DNA of 64,000 bases from Hydrangea macrophylla (taxonomy: Eukaryota > Streptophyta > Magnoliopsida > Cornales > Hydrangeaceae): positions 8,535,501 through 8,599,500 of the forward strand of contig CM066988.1 in NCBI GenBank assembly GCA_033977485.1, given 5' to 3'. A program made the position numbers and the translations under genes. Positions within the stretch are counted from its first letter, which is position 1, and each line of letters starts with the position of its first letter. Below, piece by piece: positions 32,124 to 43,739 of this stretch. Under the pieces are notes generated by a model that made no database searches, had not been told where the DNA came from, and saw only the letters and a list, made by a program, of their open reading frames with translations.

Positions 32124-34061
32124 TGTAGACACCCCAATTTTGACCTAACGTCGAATTTAGGAGAGTGTCACCTCCAAGTCCGATGATGATAAGGACCGAA
32201 AGATTTGAAGTATTCCAAACTCTTCAAAAGTTCTCCAAACGCGATAAAATTTCACAGAAAGAAGAAAATACCAGGTATTTAGGAGAATTCGGGTATAAAA
32301 CGCCATTTTTGGAAAAGATCTTCAAAAATAAGTTTTTGTAAGAAAAAAAGAAGAAAGAAAAGACCTAAAAAGGGAAGCTCAACAAAAACGGCACACGGCA
32401 TAATTTCGCGGCACTCAGTGAGTGCCGAACGGCATTCAGTGAGTGCCGGTCCGACATTTACTAAGTGCCGCCGACATTTTTTAACAGCCGTTTGCTTTTA
32501 AGTCCGTATTTTGTGGTACAATACGTATATGTATGTCAAAACCAACTTCATGGTCTAATAGTTGGGGTTAACAAGTAAAAGTTGAACTTGATAATTGAAA
32601 ACAGTGAGTTCACAAATTGTTTTTTATCAAAAATTTTTAGTTCGAAATCTAACCGTTGAAATCAAGTGAAACCAACGGGAAAGTGTCAATAATATTCTAC
32701 CACTATAAATTTTGTTTTAAGGTGGTTTCATGTTTAAAATGGTTTGGTCATGAGTTTTGTGAAGTAACAATAATCTGCCCAGAATTTCAGCACAGCAACA
32801 CTCTTTTGAAATAATTAAACCAGAGTTCTAATGAAGTGTTTGTGACTCAAAATAATTTTTTCTAAGTAGATTAATGTGTTAGGAAGATACCCTAAAAAGA
32901 ACAAAGCATTTCTGATCTTTTTTCTATTTTTAAAAAATCAAACAATATCTCTGGACAGAGAGTTGTACATCTCTGAGTGATGTCTGGTTCTTGTCCTTTT
33001 CCCGGAGATCTAACCGTTGAAACTTTGATTTTATTTTTGATTTGGAAACTAGACTCACAGAGGCATCTTGTGTCCAAAATTCACTGAGACATCAAACCAT
33101 GGGAACCATGCTTTTTCTTTTTTTAATGTTCTGGTCTACTCTCTGCAATTTTCAGAATTTTATGACACATTTGACTAACTTTGTAAATAATGGTCCAAAT
33201 GATTCTCCCATGACTTAGGGCTTAAACCATGTTTCAATAATGATTAGTTGAGATTGAATTCAAAGCTTAAGAGTATTTCATAGTTTATTCTTGTCCATGT
33301 ACATATTCATCCATATGGTTTGGCACTTGTAATTAGGACTTATTTGGTTTAGATTCAATTACATTTGATAGATTTAAGCTAGAAATTCAAGATTGTTATT
33401 TCTAACTTCACCTCTTGTATATCATGTACACTAACCTTTGTTTTGTAGCGCTATTGAGGTACGACTTCTCAACCCCTCTCTAGTTTATTGAATTCTTTGA
33501 TTTTCGACCTCATGTACGACACCTTAGAATTAAGATTTGCCTTATGTGTATATGTGATTAGAGACCTTTTTTTTAGGACTTTCTTTTGTGTGTATGCATT
33601 GCACGTTTAATATCGCTGCTGGATCCCGGGTAAGCTCTCTTGTTCCCTATTGCACATCATATTGCTTGCTACTTGACATATGTGGCTTATGAATGATATT
33701 TTTGTCATTAGCAATTTTACACGCTTTGGACATGCTTTTGTGATGTATATATATATATATATATATGTATTAGTTGAGGGCATGCTTAGATTAATAAATT
33801 TGATTAAAAGGATGTTGAGTAGAGGCCTATCGCAAGATAGGATGAGAGAGGGTGTTTTAGTCCGACGGGCTCCTTCCTCTCTCATTCCATAGTCCCCGGA
33901 CCTAGCTAAATCTTTGGTTTCGCAAATGATCAGTTTCCTTTTTAAATGGTTTCTTAATTTCCCCTTTTAAAAATTAAGTGGCGACTCATTTGTTTTTGAA
34001 TTTGATTTTGAAAAATATTTTAAAAGAAAAGCTGTGGGTAAGAGAAATTGCGATATCCACA
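32124..34061 (+). repeat. Element E 5' LTR (1938 bp, internally deleted)
   Basis: It is nearly identical to the 3' LTR except that about 870 bp (45303-46173 in the 3' copy) are absent at about 32536, and one 21-bp unit of the GGCATT palindrome block is missing. The lost part includes the only TATA box I see in the 3' copy (45580-45587). The palindromes GGCACTCAGTGAGTGCC are at about 32411-32427. Confidence 0.92.
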
Positions 34062-34064
34062 ATC

Positions 34065-34082
34065 TGGCAACTCTGCTGGGGA
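34065..34082 (+). promoter_or_regulatory. Primer binding site of element E
   Basis: TGGCAACTCTGCTGGGGA lies three bases after the LTR. It differs from D's site by one G to A change. Confidence 0.8.
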
Positions 34083-34347
34083 TCGAACCCAGAATCTCTG
34101 GTTTCGCAGACCAGAATTCTGATTTTGGGTTCACTTGAGGATAAGACTTGAAAAACATCCTTTTAATCGAATGAATTAATCTTTGTGTGCCTATTGCATT
34201 TCACTTGCATGTCCAGCCAGTCGATTGCACGGGACTATGACCTTGGAGGCTCGGGGCAACCCGGTCGGTCAAGTCATCATGGGACTGTGTGATCACCCTT
34301 GATCTCGTACCATGATTTGGTATATTAAGCATCCTATCGGATGTGTG

Positions 34348-34472
34348 TCAAGGGTCCCTTATTTGACCAAAACCCAGCTTTTGCATAGTAGTTTCTATAG
34401 AGCCTTTCAATCTTAGGAAATCAACCCTTGATTAGGATTATATGCTAGGAAGCTTTGTATGCCCGGAAGGGA
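34348..34472 (+). other. Leader block of E conserved with D
   Basis: GTCAAGGGTCCCTTATTTGAC, split here as GTCAAGGGTCCC and TTATTTGAC, then CCCAGCTTTTGCATA and TGTATGCCCGGAAGGGATTAC occur in the same order as in D (12943-13072). Confidence 0.55.
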
Positions 34473-36160
34473 TTACTTGAGATGATGACGATACTTGCTT
34501 GATGAAAGATGTATAATCTTTTAATCACCTTTTAGCAATTTCTCCTCATGTTCCACGACATTTGAAGAACATGCCAAACCCTGATTATAAGATTATACTT
34601 CTTATATCATGTTTAGCTAAGCATCATTGACCTTGTATGTATCCAAATTCATGAAAAGTACGGTGATAATCCGATCATGTGATCCTTCTGCCCAAAGAAT
34701 TTTAAATCCATCTTTAAAAGCAAACAGATTTTTTCCATCTTTATTCCAAAGTTTTCAATCACTTTTTCAAAAATCTTTGGAGTTCACCTTTTTTGATTAA
34801 AAACTCCAAATTAATTACCTTTGTTAAGGTACATTTTCACATGATCATTTTCTAAGGAAAAATCCAAAAACCTTGGGAATTGTTTTTGAAAAAATGCTCT
34901 TCAAATGAATTTTAAAGCAAAATTTCAATCCAATCACCTTTATTGAGAAATATTTTCAGATCCTCTTTTAATAAAAGATTCAAAATCCTTGAGAATTGTT
35001 TTTGAAAGAGCTCATCATTTAAAGAAATGCTTTTCAAATGAATTTCGAAAAAATTTTACCCGACCTTTGAAAGGGTAGTGAGGATCACAATGATAGGTGA
35101 AATTGGCGCATTTGGCATGAGTGAGGATTTTATGTGCTTATGTGTTTTATGTGTTAGGATTAGAATTTTCCTTTCTTTTGCATATAGAATAGGCACACAC
35201 ACACACACATGCATTGCATCCGTGTGACATATGAACCATTCATGAACATTTCACTAAGCATTTGCAAAAGAAAATTTGAAAAAACAAATAATAACAAAGT
35301 GAAAATTCTTTTGAAATCAATCAAAATTGATTAAAAATGAAACATGACTGTAGGTGAGATAGTATCAAACCCAGAACAGTTTGGGTTAGCAATTCAAGCG
35401 TGAGATTAGTTAGAAGAGAGAAGATAATTATGTTGAGCTTAATGATTCGAAGAAGGGGCACTTAACTGAGAAATTGGTTATAGGGGTGGATAATGTTGCC
35501 ACAAACACGGGTGGCAAACTCGAAGGTTCAAATGATGCTAGTAAGGTGATAGTGTTTTGAAATACTGCTGCTAAAGCAAATGTGGATGCTCCTGGGGACC
35601 CAATAATTTGAAAATCGTCTGCGACACTCCAATTGAGACCAAGTCAAGTATGGTAGTCGAGTTATGTTAGGTTGGAGTCAAATGTCAAGTCTAGTCGAGT
35701 CTTCTGGTCAGCCTGTTATCAAGTTTGTTTGCAATTCTTTGTCGAGTTTATCAAGTCGAGTGATGTAATCCTCATTCCCTACTAGTTGAATAAAATCTCA
35801 TTTTTCTTGATTCAGTGTGCTATGTCGTGAATGTATGGATCATTAAGACCCAAAAAAAAAAAGAGAAGAAAAAGTCACTTTTTTCAAACGATCATGGAAA
35901 ATACTTTGTTAATAAGTCTTTGCATTGAAAAGAATCCCCAAGTGATCAAAGCAAATTTTGTGCCAAAACCATGGAGGAGTAGAGAATTGATTAGCTTTAC
36001 TTTAAGAATTTAAAGATGCTCTTGCTCAATCTTGAAAAGATGAACTTGGAACTTGAAGCTTGCTCACCATCTCCTTTTCTAAAAGATGAGCCCAACCAGT
36101 CTAAAGTCATAAACTTGGTCCTTGGTGGTAGCCAGACTTTTTAAATGAACTTCTTCTTCC
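34473..36160 (+). other. Element E internal region without a recognisable gene
   Basis: This is AT-rich sequence with a CA run near 35190-35210. A short ATG-started frame at 35346 (MTVGEIVSNPEQF...) stops after 19 codons and might be a gag relic, but I cannot support it. No other coding signal. Confidence 0.5.
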
Positions 36161-37340
36161 AAAAAAAGAGAATAAGGAACTCGCTAGGATAAAAACCCGA
36201 AAGGGCGCCTAGGCAAAAGTTGGAGCACAAAAAAAGAAGAAAAAAAAAAAAGAAAAAAGAACAAGGAGCTCGCTAGGATGAAAACCCGAAAGGGCGCCTA
36301 GGCAAAAGTTAGAGCAAAAATATGATGCGTGTTGATTTCAAAAATCCTAATCCTAGCCAGTCAAAATCATAGAGAGAATAAGAGATAGGAAGGAAGAGAA
36401 AGGAAAGGAAAGAGAAAAGGAAAGGAAAGAGAAAAGAAAAGGCAGAGAATAGATAAGATTAGGAATTCTTGAGCACTTCAAAGTAGATCATTGGAACATG
36501 AACTATCTCAAGACTTTGTGTTGTTCTAAAGAAATTGGAAATGAAAAGAGAGATTTGAAAGTATCAATTAGGTTCACGATTTTGTGAGAGGCTCAATGGC
36601 TAAGTGGGCCTAAAACAATGCAAAGATATCTTTGAGAAAAATAAAGAGTGATTTGGTGGACTGATACTGCTTTGTGAATATGATAGAGTATGAATAAAAC
36701 ATGATGAGAGTTGTAAAGATTAACTGGCTAGTGAAAAGGTTAAAGAATCAACAGTCAAATAAAAAAGAAGAAGAAAGGTTAAAGAATCAACCGTCAAATA
36801 AAAAGAAGATGAAAAGAAAAGAGAAAAGAGAATAATGGAAAAAGTAGTTCATCATGCTACACAAGGGCTACCACAAGTGACATGCACTCCCTAGACCCAA
36901 ATGGCAACTTGGCTCGAAAAGCCCACCAATTCTTGAAGCCTTATTCTTTCAAACCGATGAACTACGTTTTGACCTGATTCCCACTTGGGGATACATAGGC
37001 AACTTGCTTGGTTCGGTCATCACCCTATCATCTCATGCTATCTTTCTTTCGGGCCTTGGCCGAACTACTCTAGACTTGATTCCCGCTCGGGGATAAGTAG
37101 GCGAACCTCCCAAGGTTCTCGGCCCATAAACATCCCTAAACTATAAGCATCACCCTTTTGCGCCTTTGGTTTCCTTCCTTCAGATTAGGGGCAAACTTAC
37201 GTTTGCTTGGAGCCACATATATATCGCCAAACCAAGGGCAAGCTTCGTTTGATGAACAGCTCATTTAATCCCAAAAGCAATGTCTCCGAGTCTTATTCAA
37301 ACTAGGGGCAAACTTCGTTTGCCAAAATCCCTCTATGACA
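36161..37340 (+). repeat. Element E 3' module: CGCCTAGGCAAA repeats, two hairpins, PPT-like motifs
   Basis: Two copies of CTCGCTAGGAT...CGCCTAGGCAAAAGTT lie at about 36180-36312. Purine-rich AAAGGAAAGGAA runs cover about 36385-36445. Hairpin copies lie at about 36958-37005 (CTACGT/ACATAG, one mismatch) and 37061-37103 (CTACT/AGTAG). Two or more AGGGGCAAAC motifs follow (37195 and 37306). The order matches 21000-21386 of D. Confidence 0.75.
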
Positions 37341-37914
37341 GAAGCAAGTTCTCAAGTAATCAAGTTCATTTTGAAAGGATTGAAACAGAGTGCCTTTCAT
37401 TCTATAAGCTAAAGCACTAATTTGAAGCACATTCTAGATGGGCAAAGAATTCGCTAATCAAAAGGGGAAGTTTTCAAAGTTTAGATTTATCAACAAAGCA
37501 CTACCATTTGTAAGATGATGAATAAATTAAAGGTGAGATGATATAGTTACTCACAACGAAAGCACATTGATTCATCATGTATGAAAAGTTTGAGTCAGTC
37601 ATTTTGAGTAACTAGCTTTGTCAGGTCTGTCCTCCTTTGATGAGTCAATAAATGGTCTCAAATGTGTGGGTTTAAGATGATGAATAAAGATTTGAAAAGT
37701 TTTCATGAGCATCCCAAGAGCAGTACGAGCAGAGGTTTCGAACACTATCACAGCATAAAGTGGCAATATAAGAAAAGTCCAAGACTAGGGGTGAAGGTGA
37801 CTTCCCTCTTCTGACACAATCATTACGTTTCTTCCAAATGGTCTGCAAGTGCAAAAAATCATGCTTTCAAGAGACTACTAGGACAGCACAGATCTCGTTA
37901 GCTCCGTTCAAATT

Positions 37915-39850
37915 CATTGAGTCCGAGGACTCCCCGTTTTGTAAAATCAATTCTTTGAGTCCGTGGGTTCCCTGTTTTTGTAAAATCAATTCTTTAAGTC
38001 CGAGGACTACCCATTTTTGTAAAATCATTTCTTTGAGTCCGTGGACTCCCTGTTTTTTGTAAAATCAACTCTTTGAGTCCGAGGACTACCCGTTTTTGTA
38101 AAACCATTTCTTTGAGTCCGAGGACTACCCATTTTTTTTATATAAAAAAAAAAACTAATTCTTTGAGTCTATGTGACTCCATTTGTATAAAAGTAAAGTT
38201 TGTTCAGTCCGTGTGACTTCGTTTGAATAACGAAATGAAATTTCGAGTCCGTGTGACTCCGTCTTTGTGAAATATGAAATTTTGAGTCCGCATGACTCCG
38301 TTTGCGTAAAATGTGAATTTGTTGGGTCTGTGGGACTCCATTTATGTAAAATACTGAGTTCTTGAGTCCGTGTGACTCCGTTTGTGTAAAATACGAGTCC
38401 GTGTGACTTCGTTTGAATAAAGGAATAAAATTTCGAGTCCGCATGACTCCGTCTTTGTGAATATATGAATTTTTGAGTCCGTGTGACTTCGTTTGAATAA
38501 CGAAATGAAATTTTGAGTCCGCGTGACTCCGTCTTTGGAAGACATGAATTTTTGAATCCGCATAATTCGATTGTGTGAAATATGAGCTTTGAGTTTGCGT
38601 GACTCCGATTAGATGAAAGAATGTTTTTAGTCCGCATGACTCCATTTATGTAAAATATGAACTCTTGAGTTTGCATGACTCTGTTTGCGTAAAACGTGAG
38701 TTTGTTGGGTCTGTATGACTTCATTTGTGTAAAAAGTGAATTTGTTGAGTCCGTTTTGACTTTATTCGAATAAAGGTATGAATTTGTGAGTCTGTTTAAC
38801 TCCGAATTTTGTTGGAATTGAATTCTTTGAGTCTAATCGACCCTGAACTTTCGAAAGTTTGGACTAAAATGGATCTAACTATCGCCAGATTTTAATAAGT
38901 TAAATCTGATTGGTTCCTGATTGTGGAAATTAAAATCATTAAGTCCGTTTGACTCTCGATTCATGAAAGTCTAACTTAGCACCTGAGCTTAGAAACTGAA
39001 TTGAATTGAGTCTGATTGACGCCTAATTCTAGAAAAAATCATTTGAGTCTGATTGACTCCAGATTTTATAGTTTTTGAATCAAATTGAGTCTGTTTCTTA
39101 AACTAAAATTCTTTGAGTCTGATCGACTCCCAATTTTAGATTTGAGTCTGATTGACTCTTGGTGTTGTGAAATAGAATCTGATTCGAGTCCAATTGACTC
39201 CTGTTCTAGAAATTTGAAATCATTTTGAGTCTGTTTGACTCCGATTTTGAAATTAGAAATTCTTTTGAGTCTGGTTGACTCCCAATCTTGTGAAATAGAA
39301 ATCTTTGAGTCTGGTTGACTCTCAATCATGTGAAATAGAAATTCTTTGAGTTCGATTGACTCCCAATTTTGTAAAAGTTCTTTTCTGGAATAGAAATCCT
39401 TTAAAGTCCAATTTTGTGAATTTAAATTTCTTTGAGTCCGATTGACTCCTGGTTTTGTCCGATTTTGCGAAATAGGAATTGAATCAAGTCTGATTGACAT
39501 CTGATTTAACATTTGAATTTGAACTGGATTTGAGTCAAATTGACTCCGGACTTGGTGAAATTGAATTTGTTTGAGTCTGGCTGATCCTAATTTCATAAAT
39601 GAATTAAATCAATCTAGGCGGCTCCTAATTTAGCGTTTGAATTTGAACTCAAATTGAGTCGAATCGACTCCGGACTTGGTGAAATTGAGTTTATTTGAGT
39701 CTGGCTGACTCCTGATCGAAATTTGAAAAAAAGTTAAGCTCGATTGACTACCAATTTTGGAAAATTGAATTGAGTCTAACTGACTCTCGATTTAAGAATT
39801 TGAACTGAACTGAATTGATTTGAGTCCGAATGACTCTCGATTTTTTGAAA
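37915..39850 (+). repeat. Degenerate array of GAGTC-N-GACTC hairpins
   Basis: Some forty units of roughly 35-60 bp each carry GAGTCCGTGTGACTC or a close variant. GAGTC and GACTC are complementary, so each is a 5-bp stem with a five-base loop. At the left end the units read GAGTCCGAGGACTC, a 6-bp stem with a two-base loop. Loop and spacer drift across the array. Minus-strand frames up to 189 codons over it are repeat artefacts. Confidence 0.9.
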
Positions 39851-40121
39851 TTGCAACATAAGTTCTTGCGAGGTCGTTGATCTCTGCTTTTGCAACATAA
39901 GTCCTTGCGAGGCTTTTGATCTCTGCTATTGCAACATAAGTCCCCAAAAGGGCTGTTGATTGTCGCTTTCACAACATAAGTCCTTGAAAGGCTATTGACC
40001 ATCGTTCTTGCTTGTAAGCCTCTGAGTGGCTATTGACCAATATCTTACCATGTTGTTTAGTTCTTTTCTAAGCCTTAGTCCTCAATGGCAGCTTCTCCAA
40101 GCATTAGTCCTCAATGGCAGC
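39851..40121 (+). repeat. Minisatellites with CAACATAAGTCC and AGTCCTCAATGGCAGC units
   Basis: Four to five units of about 40 bp beginning GCAACATAAGTCCTTG are followed by the first copies of the AGTCCTCAATGGCAGC unit. The second array continues on the far side of solo LTR F at 43317-43735. GCAGC at 40117-40121 is the left target duplication of F. Confidence 0.85.
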
Positions 40122-40383
40122 TGTAGACACCCCAATTTTGACCAAACGTCAAATCCAGGGATTGGTTACCTCTCAAAGACCGATGATGACGATGACCGTG
40201 ACGTTCGAAGATTTTCCAAGAAATTCAAAATCTTCAAGAAGTTCTTCAAGTTAAAATGCAAAATTAAAAAAATAAAAAGGGAGAGGATTCGGGCATTCAG
40301 GGGGAAACCCGAATGATGAAGAACGTGTGAGAAACCCAGTCTGGGAATCTGTTTTCTTTTTAAAGAAAAGAGAATTGATAAAC

Positions 40384-40448
<65 letters not shown>

Positions 40449-43316
40449 TCCTTGGAAGAAAATGGGAGGACAAAATAAATGAAAAGATTTTTGAAGAAGA
40501 GAAAATACAAAAGGAAATAGTATATTCAAATATATACCATGCACATGGTTGATACCATGCACATGGGGGATCTTAATGCAAATATATATATACATAGAAT
40601 AAAAATTTTTGGTTTACACCAATATATTTTTTGAAAATTAAAAAGAAGGACAAAATTCAGTTAGCCCCGGCACGCGGAAAACGCGGCGGCACTCACTGAG
40701 TGCCGCGCCGGCACTCTCTGTTTGCCGCCCGGCACTCAGTGAGTGCCGCCGGGACCCGTCGAGTGCCGCTGGCTGTAACAGACTGCATTTTCTCACATGT
40801 TCTAGAAGAAAACCTTGCACATGGGTCTCCACCCGAATTTACCCATCTATCCTTGAGATAATGGCCTATATAAACAAAACCTTCTCTTCCATTTTGGGGG
40901 ACTTGAACTTGGAAATCAATATACACACATACACAAGAATCATATAGATTTTTAGAGAGAGAGAGAGAGAGAAGAATTTCTTGAAGAACTTGAAGAACTT
41001 TGAAGAGAATTTGGAAATCTTGGAAGAGCTTCACAAGAAGTTGAAGAAACCCTTGAGGTCATAGAGGTAACCTCTTAATCCTTGATAGAATTAGGACAAT
41101 TCAATCACAAGTTCATAGTTCTAGGAACTTTTTCACATTTTCAAAACCTCTCTTCCTATCCCATTTCACCACACACCACCAAGAACTCGTGATTGAATCT
41201 CATGACATTTCATCAATTTGGATCTAATTAATGCTTTGAGTTTAAGACAAATTCAACTTTGAAGAGTTTGTGTTCTTAGTTTTCTAAGTAATCTTTGATT
41301 TTCCTTATTTCTATTTCATTCAAAAGGTTCATGGGGTCTTCCATATCTCATTGAACCTCTTTGAGTTTGATTCCTTAAATTCCTATGATCTTATGATCCA
41401 TATGGAGATTAGAATGAATCATGTTCAATATTTTACACATAGTTGGTGAGATACTAATGTCAATTCATGACTAGGATCTCTTTACTATGAATCTTATGGA
41501 ATTCATGATATATTCCATGAAGATTAGAGTAGATTTGTTTTTTTTAGTCTCCAATGACCATCAAATGGTAGGAGAAATACTTTAGTTTGAGCTCATCTCT
41601 ATAGCTTAGACTAAGCTCTTCTTTGGGTTTTGAGAAGTTCTTCATACTTCATCCAAAACTTACATGTATGTGTGTCTTTAACCTCCCATGACCACCAAGT
41701 GGTAGGGGTGATGAGTTGAACTCAAGTTTTGATCCATGAGTTTGAGTTCATTGTTTGGGATTTTGTGAGGTTCATTTCCATACTTCGTCAAAAGTCCAAA
41801 AGTCTAAAGATGTCCAATACCATGATTCAATAGTTGAGGTCAACCAACAAAGTTGAACTAGCAACGTGAAAACAGTGAGTTCACAAACTATTTTCGATCA
41901 AAGATTTTTAGTTTAAGATCAGACCGTTGGAATTGAATGAAACCAACGGGAAAGTGTAAATAACACATTGTTTTACCACTGTGATTTTTGTTTTAGCAAG
42001 ATTTTGTGCTTAGAGGGGTTTGATCATGGTTTTTTGTGAGCTAATCACAATCTGTCCAGAGTTTCAGAATACTTTCAGAACAGTAAGTCCGTTTTGAAAT
42101 TAATAAATCAGAACCTTAATTAAGTTTTCGGGGTCTCAAATAATTTTTTATAAGTACCTTAATGTGTTAGTAAGATACCCTAAAAAGATCTAAGTGTTTC
42201 TCATTTTTTTACTATTTTTAAAAAATCATGCAATATCTCTGGACAGAGAGTTGTAAAATCATGAGTGAGGTCTAGTATTTTCCGTATTCCCGGAGATCTA
42301 ACCGTTGAAACCTCAATTTTCTTTTTGGGTTAGAAACTAGACTCACAGAGGCATAACATATCCAAAACTCATTAAGATCCAACTGTTGGAAGTATTTTAT
42401 TCCTATTTTTGAAGGTCTGGTCTGCTCTCTGTAAATCACAAAAAACTGCTACTGTTTTTGCCTAATCTTATTTATTTCAACTCAAATAGTCTCCTCATGG
42501 CTTAGGACTCAAACCATGTTTTGAATAATGATAATTTACATTAAACCCAGAGGCTTAGGGATCCAAATTAGTGAATAAATTCATGTCCCATTCTTGTTCA
42601 TATTCATGCATTCATTCATACATGTTAATATTCATAAGTAGGACTTAGGATTTACTTATTTCTGATATTATATCTTGTCTAAGGCATGTGTACTAACCTT
42701 TGTTTTGTAGCGCATTTGAGGTATAATTCCTCAACTCTTCTTTAGTTTAATCCATTCTTTGATTTTTATTGATTTTCGACTCCATGTGCGACACCTTAGC
42801 CTAGGTTTTGCCTTATGTGTATATATGTGTTAGAGACCTTTCTTAGGTTTATTTTGTTCTTGCATGCATTGCACGTTTGATATTCGCGGCCGGATCCCGG
42901 GTATGTTTTCTAGTTCTCTATTGCATATCATGATGTTTGCTAGTTGAATTGTGTGACTTATGAATGATATTTTATCGTTAGCAATTTCACACCATTTCCA
43001 ACATGCTTGTGTAATGTATATGTATATATGTATTAGTTGAGGGCATGCTTAAATTAATAATTCGATTAAAAAGGATGTTGAGTAGAGGCCTATCGCGAGA
43101 TAGGATGAGAGGGGGTGTTTTAGTCCGCCGGGCTCCTTCCCCTCTCATTCCATAATCCCCGGACCCAGTTTATCTTTGGTTTCGCAAAAGATCAGTTTCC
43201 TTTTAAATGGTTTCTTAATTTTCCTTAAAAAAAAATTAAGTGGCGACTCTTTGAATTGAAAAATGTTTTGGAAAATGTTTTAAAAACAAAAGTAGGCCCA
43301 AATGCCGGTATCCACA
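40122..43316 (+). repeat. Element F: solo LTR of a Tat-type retrotransposon (3195 bp)
   Basis: It starts TGTAGACACCCCAATTTTG and ends GGTATCCACA, with no internal region next to it. Flanks are GCAGC (40117-40121) and ACAGC (43317-43321), one mismatch; removing it joins GGCAGC to ATTATATG, as found in an unbroken unit at about 43500. It is related to but distinct from the LTR of E. It has palindromes GGCACTCACTGAGTGCC and GGCACTCAGTGAGTGCC at about 40687-40750 and TATATAAA at 40867-40874. It arose by recombination between the two LTRs of a full element. Confidence 0.93.
40387..40445 (+). repeat. GA microsatellite
   Basis: About 29 uninterrupted GA units inside solo LTR F. Long minus-strand Leu/Ser frames over it are artefacts. 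Confidence 0.98.
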
Positions 43317-43735
43317 ACAGCATTATATGTGTTAGTCCTCAATGGCAACCTTGCATTAATCCTTAATGGCAGCACCATCGATGTTAGTCCTCAATGGCAA
43401 CCTTGCGTTAGTCCTCAATGGCAGCACTATCAGTGTTAATCCTCAATGACAACCTTGCGTTAGTCCTCAATGACAGCTTCTCCAAGCGTTAGTCCTCAAT
43501 GGCAGCATTATATGTGTTAGTCCTCAATGGCAACCTTGCATTAGTCCTCAATGACAGCACCATCGATGTTAGTCCTCAATGGCAACCTTGCGTTAGTCCT
43601 CAATGGTAGCACTTTCAGTGTTAATCCTCAATGGCAACCTTGCATTAGTCCTCAGTGGCAGCATTATCGATGTTAGTCCTCAATGGCAACCCTGTATTAA
43701 TTCTCAGTAGCAGTATCATTCGTGTTAGTGATCCT
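43317..43735 (+). repeat. AGTCCTCAATGGCAGC minisatellite (second part)
   Basis: Units alternate between a GGCAGC form and a GGCAACCTTGC form, giving a higher-order period. No inverted repeat is obvious in these units. Confidence 0.85.
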
Positions 43736-43739
43736 CAAA

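Noticed and set aside
34075..34100. tRNA-like GATCGAACCC motif
   Set aside because: It overlaps the primer binding site region of E, and no acceptor or D-arm sequence surrounds it.
38155..38724. Minus-strand frames of 189 and 158 codons with Ser-His-Asp-rich repeats
   Set aside because: Translation of the GAGTC/GACTC hairpin array in two overlapping frames; the units lack stops by composition.
40166..40595. Long minus-strand frames rich in Leu and Ser
   Set aside because: They are produced by the GA microsatellite and its flanks inside solo LTR F.
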